A DNA stretch of 64,000 bases from Pseudomonas sp. TH15 (lineage in GTDB: Bacteria; Pseudomonadota; Gammaproteobacteria; Pseudomonadales; Pseudomonadaceae). Of the stretch, positions 44,302-52,957 are shown piece after piece. Positions within the stretch are counted from its first letter, which is position 1, and each line of letters starts with the position of its first letter. The DNA is taken from contig NZ_JAEKEL010000002.1 of assembly GCF_016651105.1 (NCBI RefSeq), positions 310,001 through 374,000 of the forward strand, written 5' to 3'. The translations under genes and the position numbers were made by a program. The notes beneath the pieces were generated by a model. That model made no database searches and was not told the origin of the DNA. It worked only from the letters and a program-made list of their open reading frames with translations.

Positions 44302-44437
44302 CCTGTGGCGAGGGGATTTATCCCCGTTGGGTTGCGAAGCAGCCCCAAAACCTGCGACCTCGGTTTGCCTGACACTGTGCGGTGTATTGCTTGGCGACTG
44401 CCGCGCAGCCGAACGGGGATAAATCCCCTCGCCACAA
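44302..44437. repeat. REPIN, class B'
   Basis: Arms GGCGAGGGGATTTATCCCC and GGGGATAAATCCCCTCGCC around CGAAGCAGCC-type inner repeats. Essentially perfect arms. It takes up most of the 426-base gap between ttcA and the YIP1 gene. Confidence 0.93.
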
Positions 44438-44554
44438 AAGTGTTTCAAGCTCAAAAATGCCTTCCCCGCAAGACCTCAAGGCGATTAAGCCATGTATTTA
44501 CAGCGCGATTTGCTCTAAAGCCCCCCAACCTGCGCCGTTAAGACCTTTCTATAC

Positions 44555-44571
44555 TGCGACATAAGGTCGCA
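44555..44571. promoter_or_regulatory. Candidate operator TGCGAC-N5-GTCGCA before the YIP1 gene
   Basis: Perfect inverted repeat TGCGAC / GTCGCA with spacer ATAAG, 90 bases before the YIP1 ATG and overlapping a plausible -10 (TATACT at 44549-44554). Shape suits a dimeric repressor; the regulator is unknown. Confidence 0.35.
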
Positions 44572-44660
44572 TACATATCCAGACCTTTACTTACTTGGCC
44601 ACTTTGGGCCCGTAGGCGCTCCGCTGGGGGGCGATGGTAAAAACAAGAGGAGTGACTGGC

Positions 44661-45263
44661 ATGATCCATCACGTAGTGGGGCTCTTCACCCACCCCGACC
44701 AGGAATGGAAAGAAATCCGTGGCGACCAAGAGGAAAGCATCAGCCACATGTACCTCACCCACACGCTGATTCTGGCGGCGATCCCTGCCGTGTCCGCGTT
44801 TATCGGCACCACCCAGGTCGGCTGGGTCATCGGCAGCCGCGCGCCGGTGATGCTGACCCAGGAAAGCGCGATCTGGATGACGGTCATGTCGTACCTGGCG
44901 ATGCTCGGTGGTGTGGCGGTGATGGGCGCGTTCATTCACTGGATGGCCCGCACCTATGACGCCAACCCGAGCCTGGCCCGTTGCATCGCGTTTGCCACCT
45001 ACACCGCCACACCGCTATTTATTGGCGGGCTGGCGGCGCTGTATCCACACATGTGGCTGGGGATGATCATCGGCACGGCCGCCATCTGCTACACGGTGTA
45101 CCTGCTGTATGTGGGGTTGCCGACCTTCATGAACATTCCATCGGACGAGGGTTTCCTGTTTTCAAGCTCGGTGCTCGCCGTAGGGTTGGTGGTGCTGGTA
45201 GCCATCATGGCGTTTACCGTGATCGTCTGGGGCCTGGGCGTTGGTCCCGTCTACACGAACTAG
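44661..45263 (+). CDS. YIP1-family membrane protein
   Basis: 200 residues with about five membrane segments, N-terminal HVVGLFTHPDQEW and the YIP1-type repeats IIGTAAICYTVYLLYVGLP. YIP1 proteins in bacteria are uncharacterised integral membrane proteins. ATG at 44661 with AAGAGGAG upstream is preferred over an ATG at 44634. Followed by a terminator. Confidence 0.88.
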   Translation: MIHHVVGLFTHPDQEWKEIRGDQEESISHMYLTHTLILAAIPAVSAFIGTTQVGWVIGSRAPVMLTQESAIWMTVMSYLAMLGGVAVMGAFIHWMARTYDANPSLARCIAFATYTATPLFIGGLAALYPHMWLGMIIGTAAICYTVYLLYVGLPTFMNIPSDEGFLFSSSVLAVGLVVLVAIMAFTVIVWGLGVGPVYTN

Positions 45264-45293
45264 AACTCCAATAGAACAAGATCTGCCAATACA

Positions 45294-45316
45294 GGCCGCC
45301 GCGAGGCGGCCTTTTA
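45294..45316 (+). terminator. Rho-independent terminator after the YIP1 gene
   Basis: Stem AGGCCGCC / GGCGGCCT with loop GCGA and a TTTT tail, 30 bases after the stop. Confidence 0.88.
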
Positions 45317-45417
45317 ATATCTATTGAAAGAGCACGAACAACGACCATTCGGCGCCTGGCCGATTCGCAAGCCCCGGGGGTTGCGGCATACTCGACGTCT
45401 CTGGAGATCCATCAAGC

Positions 45418-45912
45418 ATGCCCGAGCAACTCAATACCCGCGTCGAAGACTGTTACCAACAAGCCGAAACCTTTTTCAAACGACCTTTCAAACGCCCCGT
45501 GGTAAGCCTCAAGCTGCGCGGGCAAAAAGCCGGTGTCGCGCATTTGCACGAGAACCTGCTGCGCTTCAACCCGCAGCTATACCGGGAAAACACCGAAGAC
45601 TTCCTCAAGCAGACCGTGGCCCACGAAGTCGCGCACCTGATCGCCCATCAACTGTTTGGCGACCGCATCCAGCCCCACGGCGAAGAGTGGCAACTGATCA
45701 TGCGCGGTGTCTACGAACTGCCGCCCAACCGTTGCCACACCTACGACGTCAAACGCCGCAGCGTGACCCGCTACATCTACAAATGCCCGTGTGCCGACAG
45801 CGATTTCCCGTTTTCGGCCCAGCGGCACAGTTTGGTGCGGCAGGGGCGGCGGTATTTGTGCCGGCGTTGCCGCAGTACGTTGGTGTTTAGTGGGGAAATG
45901 CGGGTCGAGTAA
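45418..45912 (+). CDS. SprT-family zinc metalloprotease
   Basis: 164 residues. Metal motif HEVAHLIAHQLFGD (HExxH) followed by a third ligand in PHGEEW, then a C-terminal zinc ribbon (YKCPCAD ... YLCRRCRS). Resembles the protease domain of eukaryotic Spartan, which cleaves DNA-protein crosslinks, but the bacterial SprT function is not established. Monocistronic. Confidence 0.93.
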   Translation: MPEQLNTRVEDCYQQAETFFKRPFKRPVVSLKLRGQKAGVAHLHENLLRFNPQLYRENTEDFLKQTVAHEVAHLIAHQLFGDRIQPHGEEWQLIMRGVYELPPNRCHTYDVKRRSVTRYIYKCPCADSDFPFSAQRHSLVRQGRRYLCRRCRSTLVFSGEMRVE

Positions 45913-45935
45913 CAGGTTTTTTTGTGTTCATGCCG

Positions 45936-46022
45936 GCCTCATCGCGAGCAAGCTCGCTCCCACAGGGGATTTTCGGCGTGACACAGAACCAGTGTGGGAG
46001 CGAGCTTGCTCGCGAAGGCGTC
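45936..46022. repeat. REPIN, class A
   Basis: Arms CGCGAGCAAGCTCGCTCCC and GGGAGCGAGCTTGCTCGCG with a 35-base spacer, between the convergent SprT and CoA-transferase genes. Confidence 0.93.
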
Positions 46023-46032
46023 TTATCAAGCG

Positions 46033-47214
46033 CTACACAACCACCTTGGCACGCCGCAATTCCTCGATCCGCTGCGCACTAAACCCCAACTCTCCCAACA
46101 CCTGATCCGTGTGCTGCCCCACCGCCGCACCGATATACCTGGGCGCCGGCAACCCTTCGGAAAACTTCAACGGACAAGCCATTTGCTGCTGAGTTGATCC
46201 GTCACCGCGAGGCACCTCAGTCACCAATCCCCGCGCCTGCAACTGCGGATGCCGCACCGCCTCGCCCACACTCAACACCGGCTCGACACACGCATCAACC
46301 CCGGCAAACAGCTCACACAACTCAGAAAAGTCATGCTTCTCGAATTCAATTTTCAAGTCATTTTTCAACGCCTGTTGCTGCTCTGGCTTGGGCGATAAAC
46401 CCTGGACCGCCAGTTCCGGGCGACCCAGCACCGTGCACAGTTGCTGCATAAACGCCGGCTCCAGGCTGCCCACCGATAACCAGCGTCCATCCCGCGAACG
46501 GTAATAGTCATAAAAACTGCCGCCATTGAGCATCTGATCTTCGCGCTCCGGTTCCACACCGCAGGCCAGATACCCGGCGCCGGCCATGGCGTTCAGGCTG
46601 AAGGCGCAATCGGTCATGCTCACATCCAGATACTGTCCCTGCCCCGTCTGCTGCCGGGCGATCACCGCCGCCAGCAATCCAATGACGCCGTGTAACGAGC
46701 CACCGGCTATGTCTGCGGCCTGAATCCCCAACGGTAGCGGGCCGCTGTCGGCGCGGCCGGTGTAACTTGCCAGCCCCGCCAGCGCCAGGTAGTTGATGTC
46801 GTGGCCAGCACGGTCCTTGTAGGGGCCAGTCTGGCCGTAACCGGTGATCGAGACGTAAATCAACTTCGGATTGATCGCCTTCAAGGCTTCATAACCCAGG
46901 CCCAGGCGCTCCATCACCCCGGGGCGGAATTGCTCCAACACGATGTCGTGGTCCTGCAGCAGTTGCTTGATCACCTCCAGCGCCTCGGGCTGCTTGAGGT
47001 CCAGCGCCAGGCTGCGCTTGTTGCGATTGAGGTACGCATGACTCGCCGAGACGCCCTGGTCGTGGGGCGGCAGCACCCGCAGCAGGTCCATGCGGGTTGG
47101 CGATTCGATGCGCAGCACCTCGGCGCCCATGTCTGCCAACAGCAGGGAAGCAAACGGCCCCGGCAGCAGTGTCGAGAAATCCAGAACCTTGAGTGATGCC
47201 AGTGGACCGGGCAT
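46033..47214 (-). CDS. CaiB/BaiF-family CoA transferase (alpha-methylacyl-CoA racemase-like)
   Basis: 393-residue family III CoA transferase or racemase. N-terminal LKVLDFSTLLPGPFASLLLADMGAEV, the CoA-binding SLALDLKQPEALEV and the catalytic aspartate in AGHDINYLALAG. The sequence pattern is closest to alpha-methylacyl-CoA racemases, which interconvert (R)/(S)-2-methylacyl-CoA in branched fatty-acid oxidation. Start MPGPLASLKV at 47214 with AAGGAG at 8 bases. Separated from dctA by a terminator. Confidence 0.9.
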   Translation of the reverse strand: MPGPLASLKVLDFSTLLPGPFASLLLADMGAEVLRIESPTRMDLLRVLPPHDQGVSASHAYLNRNKRSLALDLKQPEALEVIKQLLQDHDIVLEQFRPGVMERLGLGYEALKAINPKLIYVSITGYGQTGPYKDRAGHDINYLALAGLASYTGRADSGPLPLGIQAADIAGGSLHGVIGLLAAVIARQQTGQGQYLDVSMTDCAFSLNAMAGAGYLACGVEPEREDQMLNGGSFYDYYRSRDGRWLSVGSLEPAFMQQLCTVLGRPELAVQGLSPKPEQQQALKNDLKIEFEKHDFSELCELFAGVDACVEPVLSVGEAVRHPQLQARGLVTEVPRGDGSTQQQMACPLKFSEGLPAPRYIGAAVGQHTDQVLGELGFSAQRIEELRRAKVVV

Positions 47215-47318
47215 GGGTGTACTCCTTGAGCGATGCCTCCAGCCTAGGCAGCCAATCGCATTGCAGCAATCACCCGATGTGTCAGCCGTCGTGACCGTTA
47301 CGCTCAAATCCCAGGCAT

Positions 47319-47345
47319 AAAAAAACCCGCCGAAGCGGGTTTTTC
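47319..47345 (-). terminator. Rho-independent terminator of dctA
   Basis: Stem AACCCGC / GCGGGTT with loop CGAA, and a T tract on the minus strand, 13 bases after the dctA stop. Confidence 0.9.
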
Positions 47346-47357
47346 AGTGCAGCCGTC

Positions 47358-48692
47358 TTATTTGACGTTGCTTGGGGTGACGCCTTCGGACACGCCCAGA
47401 TCGTCTTCAGGACGGGTGTCGACAATACCGCGACCGCCAGAAGCCAGTTCGGCCTGCATCACGTCGGTGTCCAGTTCCTTGACCCACTTGGCCACAACCA
47501 GCGTGGCAACGGCGTTACCCACGAGGTTGGTCAACGCGCGGGCTTCGGACATGAAGCGGTCGATACCGAGGATCAGCGCCAAGCCGGCAACCGGCAGGTG
47601 GCCAACAGCCGACAGGGTCGCGGCCAACACGATGAAGCCACTACCGGTCACGCCAGCAGCGCCTTTGGAGGACAGCAGCAACACCACCAGCAGGGTGATC
47701 TGGTGCGTGATGTCCATGTGGGTGTCGGTCGCTTGAGCGATGAACACGGCCGCCATGGTCAGGTAGATCGCAGTACCGTCGAGGTTGAACGAGTAACCGG
47801 TCGGGATCACCAGACCCACAACGGATTTCTTCGCGCCCAGACGCTCCATTTTGATCAGCATGCGTGGCAGCACGGATTCCGAGGAGGACGTACCCAGCAC
47901 GATCAGCAGTTCTTCACGGATGTAGCGAATCACTTTCAGCACGCTGAAGCCGTGAGCGCGAGCGATACCGCCCAGCACGACCAGCACGAACACCAGGCAG
48001 GTGATGTAGAAGCACAGCATCAACTGACCCAGTTGCACCAGCGAACCCACACCGTAGGCACCGATGGTGAACGCCATGGCGCCCAGGGCACCGAGTGGCG
48101 CGAGCTTCATGATCATGTTGATGATGTTGAACATCACGTGAGCGAAGCGATCGATGAAGTCCAGGATCGGCTTGCCGTAGGCACCCAGGCGATGCAGGGC
48201 GAAACCGAAGATCACCGAGAACATCAGCACTTGCAGGATATCGCCGGTGGCGAACGCACCGATGATGGTGTTCGGGATCACGTTCAGCAGGAAGCCGACG
48301 ACGCTTTGATCAGCACCGGCCGCAACATATTGAGCGACTTTGGAAGCATCCAGCGTGCTCACGTCGATGTGCATGCCGGCGCCCGGCTGGACGATGTTGA
48401 CCACCACCAGACCGACCAACAGTGCAATGGTCGAAACGATTTCGAAGTAGAGCAGCGCGTAACCGCCGGTCTTGCCGACCGATTTCATGCTCTGCATGCC
48501 CGCGATACCGCTGACGACGGTGCAGAAGATGATCGGGGCGATGATCATTTTGATCAGTTTGATGAACCCGTCACCCAGTGGCTTGAGGGCCACACCGGTC
48601 TGCGGGTAGAAGTGACCGACCAGGATGCCGATGGCGATGGCAACGATCACCTGGAAATACAGGGATTTGTACAGTGGCTGACGAGTCGTCAT
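47358..48692 (-). CDS. dctA: C4-dicarboxylate:proton symporter DctA
   Basis: Inner-membrane uptake of succinate, fumarate and malate, 444 residues, sodium/proton-dicarboxylate symporter fold with eight transmembrane helices and two re-entrant loops (VLGTSSSESVLPRML; the SSKGAAGVTGSGF loop). Start MTTRQPLYKSLYFQVIV at 48692 with GAGGAA before it. The promoter is of the sigma-54 type (48825-48839), as expected for DctB/DctD control. Confidence 0.97.
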   Translation of the reverse strand: MTTRQPLYKSLYFQVIVAIAIGILVGHFYPQTGVALKPLGDGFIKLIKMIIAPIIFCTVVSGIAGMQSMKSVGKTGGYALLYFEIVSTIALLVGLVVVNIVQPGAGMHIDVSTLDASKVAQYVAAGADQSVVGFLLNVIPNTIIGAFATGDILQVLMFSVIFGFALHRLGAYGKPILDFIDRFAHVMFNIINMIMKLAPLGALGAMAFTIGAYGVGSLVQLGQLMLCFYITCLVFVLVVLGGIARAHGFSVLKVIRYIREELLIVLGTSSSESVLPRMLIKMERLGAKKSVVGLVIPTGYSFNLDGTAIYLTMAAVFIAQATDTHMDITHQITLLVVLLLSSKGAAGVTGSGFIVLAATLSAVGHLPVAGLALILGIDRFMSEARALTNLVGNAVATLVVAKWVKELDTDVMQAELASGGRGIVDTRPEDDLGVSEGVTPSNVK

Positions 48693-48824
48693 TGTAAAGT
48701 TCCTCAAGAGTGCCCCGTGACAACATTCATCTGTTGCCCCATGACACTTCAATTGCGAACCCTCCTGCACTGGAGGGATTTGTTTTGTCGAGCCGCTCAA
48801 CGGCAGGCATCTGCCCGTTGTATC

Positions 48825-48839
48825 GCAAAGCCCGTGCCA
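48825..48839 (-). promoter_or_regulatory. Sigma-54 promoter of dctA
   Basis: Minus-strand sequence TGGCACGGGCTTTGC fits the -24/-12 consensus TGGCACG-N4-TTGC exactly, with GG and GC ten bases apart. It predicts a start site near 48813 and a leader of about 120 bases. DctD binding sites would lie at about 48870-48970 and were not identified with confidence. Confidence 0.85.
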
Positions 48840-48918
48840 CCTCTGCCGAATTCCCTGCAAGCCTTTTGACATCAAGGGTTACAGGGTTTTCTTTGTCACC
48901 GACCGGCTACAGCAATGT

Positions 48919-48973
48919 GGCGGATTTCCGCCTATCGGCCAGACCTCATCCTACAATTTGGCGGATATCCGCC
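48919..48973. promoter_or_regulatory. Two 14-bp palindromes spaced 41 bp, AraC promoter region
   Basis: GGCGGATTTCCGCC (48919-48932) and GGCGGATATCCGCC (48960-48973), each preceded by a CAATGT or CAATTT box, 41 bp start to start (about four helical turns). They lie between dctA and the AraC gene at 49033 and could be autoregulatory sites for the AraC protein or enhancer sites for dctA. The 340-base gap between the two genes holds nothing else recognised. Confidence 0.55.
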
Positions 48974-49032
48974 TTGTTCATCGCCAAGTCCTGCGGCTAC
49001 CATCCGGCGCTTAGTGGACGGACCTGCCTCCT

Positions 49033-50031
49033 ATGCGCGAACGCACCATCGCCAGTCATTTCGCCCGTGCCGCCCTCGGTGGCGCGCGTCGGCGTGGTTA
49101 TGATTATTCAGGCTTGTTGTTACAACTGGGGATCAGCCCCGAGTTGCTCGACGAGCCAAGGGCACGCATCGCGCCGGAACAATTCACCCGGCTGATCCAG
49201 GGCCTGTGGCTGGCGCTGGACGACGAATACCTGGGATTCGGGCAGGCACCGAGCAAACCCGGCAGTTTCGCCATGATGTGCCACGCGATTATCCATTGCC
49301 GCAGCCTGGAGAAAGCACTTCATCGCGGCTTATTGTTTTATAGCCTATTCCCCGAGGCGCCGCGTCTGACCCTGACCCGCGAAGACGAAATGATCCGCCT
49401 GAGCCTCGACGATTCACAGTTGCGGGACCCGGATCACTTCCTCAGTGAATCCCTGCTTGTGATCTGGCATCGTCTCGGCAGTTGGCTGATCGGCCAGCGT
49501 ATTCGCCTGGAGCAGGCGACATTCAGCTATCCGAGACCTGAGCACGGCGCCGAGTACGATCTGCTATTCCCCTGCCCGCAGGAGTTTTCAACGGCCCAGA
49601 GCAGCCTGCTGTTTCACAGTCGCTACCTGAGCATGCCGTTGTTGCAGGACGAGCGCACGCTCAAGCATTTCCTCGAACGCTCCCCCGCCGACCTGTTGTC
49701 GCGCCCGGATGACGGCGACAGCTTGAGCAGCCAGTTGCGCCGTTTGCTCAGCCGCGACAGTGCGCGCTGGCCGGACCTGGAAGCGGTGGCCGCGCACTTG
49801 CACATCAGCCCGCAGACCTTGCGCCGGCATTTGCGCGAAGAAGGCAGCAGTTTTCAGGAATTGAAGGACCAGTTGCGGCGGGACATTGCGATTTATCACT
49901 TGGGGCGGGCGGATCTGTCGTTGCAACAGATTGCCGAGCAGTTGGGGTTTTCCGAGCCTTCGGCGTTTCATCGGGCGTTCAAGAAGTGGACTGGACTTAC
50001 ACCAGGGGCTTATCGGGCGCAGGAGCAGTGA
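49033..50031 (+). CDS. AraC-family transcriptional regulator
   Basis: 332 residues: N-terminal arabinose-binding-type domain (PF12625-like, RLIQGLWLALDDEYLGFGQA about 50-70) and C-terminal AraC helix-turn-helix pair (YHLGRADLSLQQIAEQLGF, then PSAFHRAFKKWTGLTPGAYR). Matches the regulator found next to dctA in P. aeruginosa (PA1184 position). Start ATG at 49033; no strong ribosome site. Effector unknown. Confidence 0.88.
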   Translation: MRERTIASHFARAALGGARRRGYDYSGLLLQLGISPELLDEPRARIAPEQFTRLIQGLWLALDDEYLGFGQAPSKPGSFAMMCHAIIHCRSLEKALHRGLLFYSLFPEAPRLTLTREDEMIRLSLDDSQLRDPDHFLSESLLVIWHRLGSWLIGQRIRLEQATFSYPRPEHGAEYDLLFPCPQEFSTAQSSLLFHSRYLSMPLLQDERTLKHFLERSPADLLSRPDDGDSLSSQLRRLLSRDSARWPDLEAVAAHLHISPQTLRRHLREEGSSFQELKDQLRRDIAIYHLGRADLSLQQIAEQLGFSEPSAFHRAFKKWTGLTPGAYRAQEQ

Positions 50032-50099
50032 GGGGGGATGGAGGATTCTGCGGCCTGAAACAGCTTGGGGGGCTGGGGTTGGGGTTTGGGTTGGGTGTA

Positions 50100-50222
50100 T
50101 ATCCGTTGCTGCGGTAACGGCTGCTTAGGGTTTCGCTCTTACAGCGACTCACTTTTCCAAACGCCGAAAAGTAAGCAAAAGGCTTCGCCCCGGCGTACGG
50201 CATCTCGCTGAGGCTCAGTGTT
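50100..50222. repeat. Dispersed Pseudomonas repeat of unknown type
   Basis: Contains TTTCGCTCTTACAGCGACTC, ACTTTTCCAAACGCCGAAAA and AGTAAGCAAAAGGCTTCGCC, with an internal inverted repeat around the CTTTTC/GAAAAG pair. Blocks of this kind recur in fluorescent Pseudomonas intergenic DNA; not a gene. Part of the 551-base gap after the AraC gene, which otherwise holds only the two repeats listed next. Confidence 0.55.
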
Positions 50223-50238
50223 CGGGCTGAAGATCAAG

Positions 50239-50403
50239 AGCCCCTCACCCTAGCCCTCCCGAAACGTCGGACCGCCCGTAGGGAGAGGGGACTGACCGAG
50301 ATGTTTGGGAGAGTTACGCCGACGTGAAATACCCGAACTCAGATTCTGAAAGGCTCACAAATCGGCTCCCTCTCCTCGGGGAGAGGGCTGGGGTGAGGGG
50401 GCA
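50239..50403. repeat. Long inverted repeat (CCCTCACCC type)
   Basis: CCCCTCACCCTAGCCCTCCC at 50241-50260 is matched in inverted orientation by GAGAGGGCTGGGGTGAGGGG at 50381-50400, with shorter GGGAGAGGGG and CTCCCTCTCC arms inside. A known dispersed repeat style in this group. Not coding. Confidence 0.6.
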
Positions 50404-50416
50404 AACCCAACACATG

Positions 50417-50546
50417 CCGTGGCGAGGGGATTTATCCCCGTTCGGCGGCGCAGCCGTCGTAAGACCGGTGAACTCGATCTGTCTGAAACGCTTGAGATCC
50501 TGGGGGCTGCTGCGCAACCCAACGGGGATAAATCCCCTCGCCACAA
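50417..50546. repeat. REPIN, class B'
   Basis: Arms GGCGAGGGGATTTATCCCC and GGGGATAAATCCCCTCGCC, perfect, with GCTGCTGCGCAACCC and CGGCGCAGCCG in the spacer. Ends 37 bases before the phoQ stop. Confidence 0.93.
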
Positions 50547-50582
50547 GGGAGATGAGTTGGGTCAAAAAACCAGCCCCCACCC

Positions 50583-51929
50583 TCAAACCACCGGAAAATG
50601 AATCCGGAACGCCGCGCCGCCCATGGCCGAATCCCCCAGAGTCAACTGGGCGCTGTAGCTTTCGATGATGTCCTTGACCACCGCCAACCCGATCCCCTGC
50701 CCCGGATGCTGTCGATCCAGTCGTTCACCCCTTTGCAGAATCCGCGCCCGCTGATCCGGCGGCACGCCCGGCCCGTCATCCTCGACGCACAACTCAATCC
50801 CGCTAAGCGTTTCGCGCACGCTGATGCGCACTTCGCTCAGGCACAGGCGATAGGCGTTCTCCAGCAGGTTGCCCATCATCTCCAGCAAGGCGCCCTGCTC
50901 GATCGGCACGTAACACGGGTCCGGCAGGTCGAAAGCGACCCGCACCCGTTTGTCGCGGTAGACCTTGTCCAGCGTGTCGCACAGGCTTTGCAGCACCGGG
51001 CGCAGGCGCACCTGATGGCGTACCAGACCGCTTTTGCGCAGGCTGGCGCGCTGCAACTGATAGCTGATCTGCTGACTCATACGTTCGATCTGCGATTGCA
51101 GCACCCAGGCCTGGTCACGGTCCTGCGGGCGCTGGGCCATGTCCTCGCTGACGCCTTGCAACACGGTCAACGGGGTTTTCAGGCTGTGGGCCAAGTCATC
51201 GAGGGAATCGCGATAACGGCTGCGCTGCTCACGCTCGCTGTGCAGCAAGCGGTTGAGGGAACCGGTCAGGCGCAGCAGTTCACGCGGGTGTTCTTCGCTG
51301 AGGCTTTCGCGGGTGCCGCTTTCGATCTGGTCCAGTTCCTGGCTCAGCCGGCGCAACGCCTGCAAGCCCCAGGTCAGGCCGATCCACAACAACGACAACA
51401 ACACCAGCAACGCCGCGCCAAACCCCAGATAGAGATTTTCCCGCAGGCCTTCAAGGGTGGCTTCGTACTCACGAACCGGCTGCAAGGCCACGATACTGAA
51501 CGCCGCACTTTTACCGCCCAGCAGTTTGACCTCGACGTCATAGACGAAGAACTCATGACCATTGGCCTCGCGAATGCGTGCAAACTCGCTACCGCGCCCG
51601 TCGTAACGCGGCTTGTAGTTGATGATCTCTTCCTGGGAGGCCTTCGAGCGCCAGACCAGATGCCCCTCGCGGTCATAGATGTAGCCCAGCAAACGGCTGT
51701 CGGTGAGGTTGAAACGCTCATCGGGCAATTGCAAAGGCATCTGCAAGTGGTTGTTCTCCACCCGGGCAGCGGAGATCAGCGTGGTGACGTCCGAGGCCAG
51801 GCGTTGCTCAATGGAATCCTGCAACGCCAGGCTGAACGCGCCCTGCATCGCCGGCAGCAACGCCAGCATGAACAACACCGCCAACAGGGTGGCGGCGAGC
51901 ATCAGGCGAACGCGAAGAGAACGAATCAA
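50583..51929 (-). CDS. phoQ: Sensor kinase PhoQ
   Basis: Mg2+/cationic-peptide sensor kinase, 448 residues, same length as P. aeruginosa PhoQ. Membrane segments about 8-29 and 165-187 flank the acidic periplasmic PDC domain; then HAMP, HisKA with the phospho-histidine in DDLAHSLKTPLTVLQG and HATPase (NLLENAYRLC, GQGIGLAVVKDI). Its start overlaps the phoP stop by four bases. Confidence 0.95.
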   Translation of the reverse strand: MIRSLRVRLMLAATLLAVLFMLALLPAMQGAFSLALQDSIEQRLASDVTTLISAARVENNHLQMPLQLPDERFNLTDSRLLGYIYDREGHLVWRSKASQEEIINYKPRYDGRGSEFARIREANGHEFFVYDVEVKLLGGKSAAFSIVALQPVREYEATLEGLRENLYLGFGAALLVLLSLLWIGLTWGLQALRRLSQELDQIESGTRESLSEEHPRELLRLTGSLNRLLHSEREQRSRYRDSLDDLAHSLKTPLTVLQGVSEDMAQRPQDRDQAWVLQSQIERMSQQISYQLQRASLRKSGLVRHQVRLRPVLQSLCDTLDKVYRDKRVRVAFDLPDPCYVPIEQGALLEMMGNLLENAYRLCLSEVRISVRETLSGIELCVEDDGPGVPPDQRARILQRGERLDRQHPGQGIGLAVVKDIIESYSAQLTLGDSAMGGAAFRIHFPVV

Positions 51930-52603
51930 GTACAGCGCTCGTTGAACAAGTAGCCGAGGCCACGCACGGTGTCGATCGGTTTGAACCCGGCGGGACCTTC
52001 GAGTTTGCGGCGCAGGCGACCGACCAGCACTTCGATCACATTCGGATCACGCTCGTCGTCATCCGGGTAGAGCTGTTCCATCAAGCGGTCCTTGGCCACC
52101 ACTTGCTGGTGATGGCGCATCAGGTACTCGAGGATCCGGTATTCGTATGCGGTCAGCGCCAGCGGCTGTTCTTCGAGTGACGCCTGCTTGCGATTGAGGT
52201 CGAGCATCAACGGCCCGGCGACAATGGTCGACTGAGTGAACCCGCTGGAACGGCGCAACAAGGCATTAAGCCGGGCGTCCAGCTCTTCGAACTGGAACGG
52301 CTTGACCACGTAGTCGTCGGCACCGGCGGCGAGGCCTTCAACCTTGTCCTGCCAGTTGCCGCGGGCGGTGAGGATCAGGATCGGAAAGGTCTTGCCCTGG
52401 GAGCGCAGCAGACGGATCAGGTCGAGCCCGCCCATGCCCGGCAGTCCGAGGTCGATCACCGCCAGGTCATGGTTGAACTGCTCGGTCTGATACAGCGCCT
52501 CTTCGGCGTTGCCCACGGACTCGACCACGTGGCCGCTATCCGTCAGGCGGGTTTGCAGGTGATGGCGCAGCAGCGCTTCATCTTCGACGACCAGCAATTT
52601 CAT
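51926..52603 (-). CDS. phoP: Response regulator PhoP
   Basis: Regulator of lipid A modification, Mg2+ limitation and peptide resistance, 225 residues. Receiver with phospho-acceptor D51 in LAVIDLGLPGMGG, lysine in VVKPFQFEE, and winged helix ending IDTVRGLGYLFNERC. Start MKLLVVEDEALL at 52603. In P. aeruginosa oprH precedes phoPQ; it is absent here and a hydrolase gene lies upstream instead. Confidence 0.96.
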   Translation of the reverse strand: MKLLVVEDEALLRHHLQTRLTDSGHVVESVGNAEEALYQTEQFNHDLAVIDLGLPGMGGLDLIRLLRSQGKTFPILILTARGNWQDKVEGLAAGADDYVVKPFQFEELDARLNALLRRSSGFTQSTIVAGPLMLDLNRKQASLEEQPLALTAYEYRILEYLMRHHQQVVAKDRLMEQLYPDDDERDPNVIEVLVGRLRRKLEGPAGFKPIDTVRGLGYLFNERCT

Positions 52604-52871
52604 AACGCTCTCCCGGGCAAAACAACATCTCCAAAGGTGCAACGGCAAATCTCGATGGCGACAAGGTGAAGCTTGCAGCCATCCACCAGGCAGAACTGAT
52701 CATAGCGACCCATGAGGTCTTCCTGACGCAGTTTAATGCCATTGTGCGAGGCCGACATGCAGTTGTAGGTGAGATTGGCACTGGCATGACTGTTTTGCTG
52801 GACCAGTCATTGGGGGCATTTCCTCATGCGCAGGCGCGTTTGATCATGGGTCTACATTACCGACCGGCCCC

Positions 52872-52910
52872 TGAACTCCCCCTGAACGCACTCTAAACCT
52901 GAGCTGAATC
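52872..52910. promoter_or_regulatory. Four hexamers at 11-bp period (PhoP-box-like array)
   Basis: Minus strand reads GATTCA, GGTTTA, CGTTCA, AGTTCA, each separated by exactly five bases (hexamers ending at 52910, 52899, 52888, 52877). The spacing equals that of the PhoP box (T/G)GTTTA-N5-(T/G)GTTTA, one hexamer being a perfect half-site. The array is 270 bases before phoP and 48 bases before the DLH gene. The rest of the 354-base gap shows no other element. Confidence 0.5.
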
Positions 52911-52957
52911 AAATCGACTAGGCTGTTTTGACGACTTTATTAAAAGGAGATCCGACC

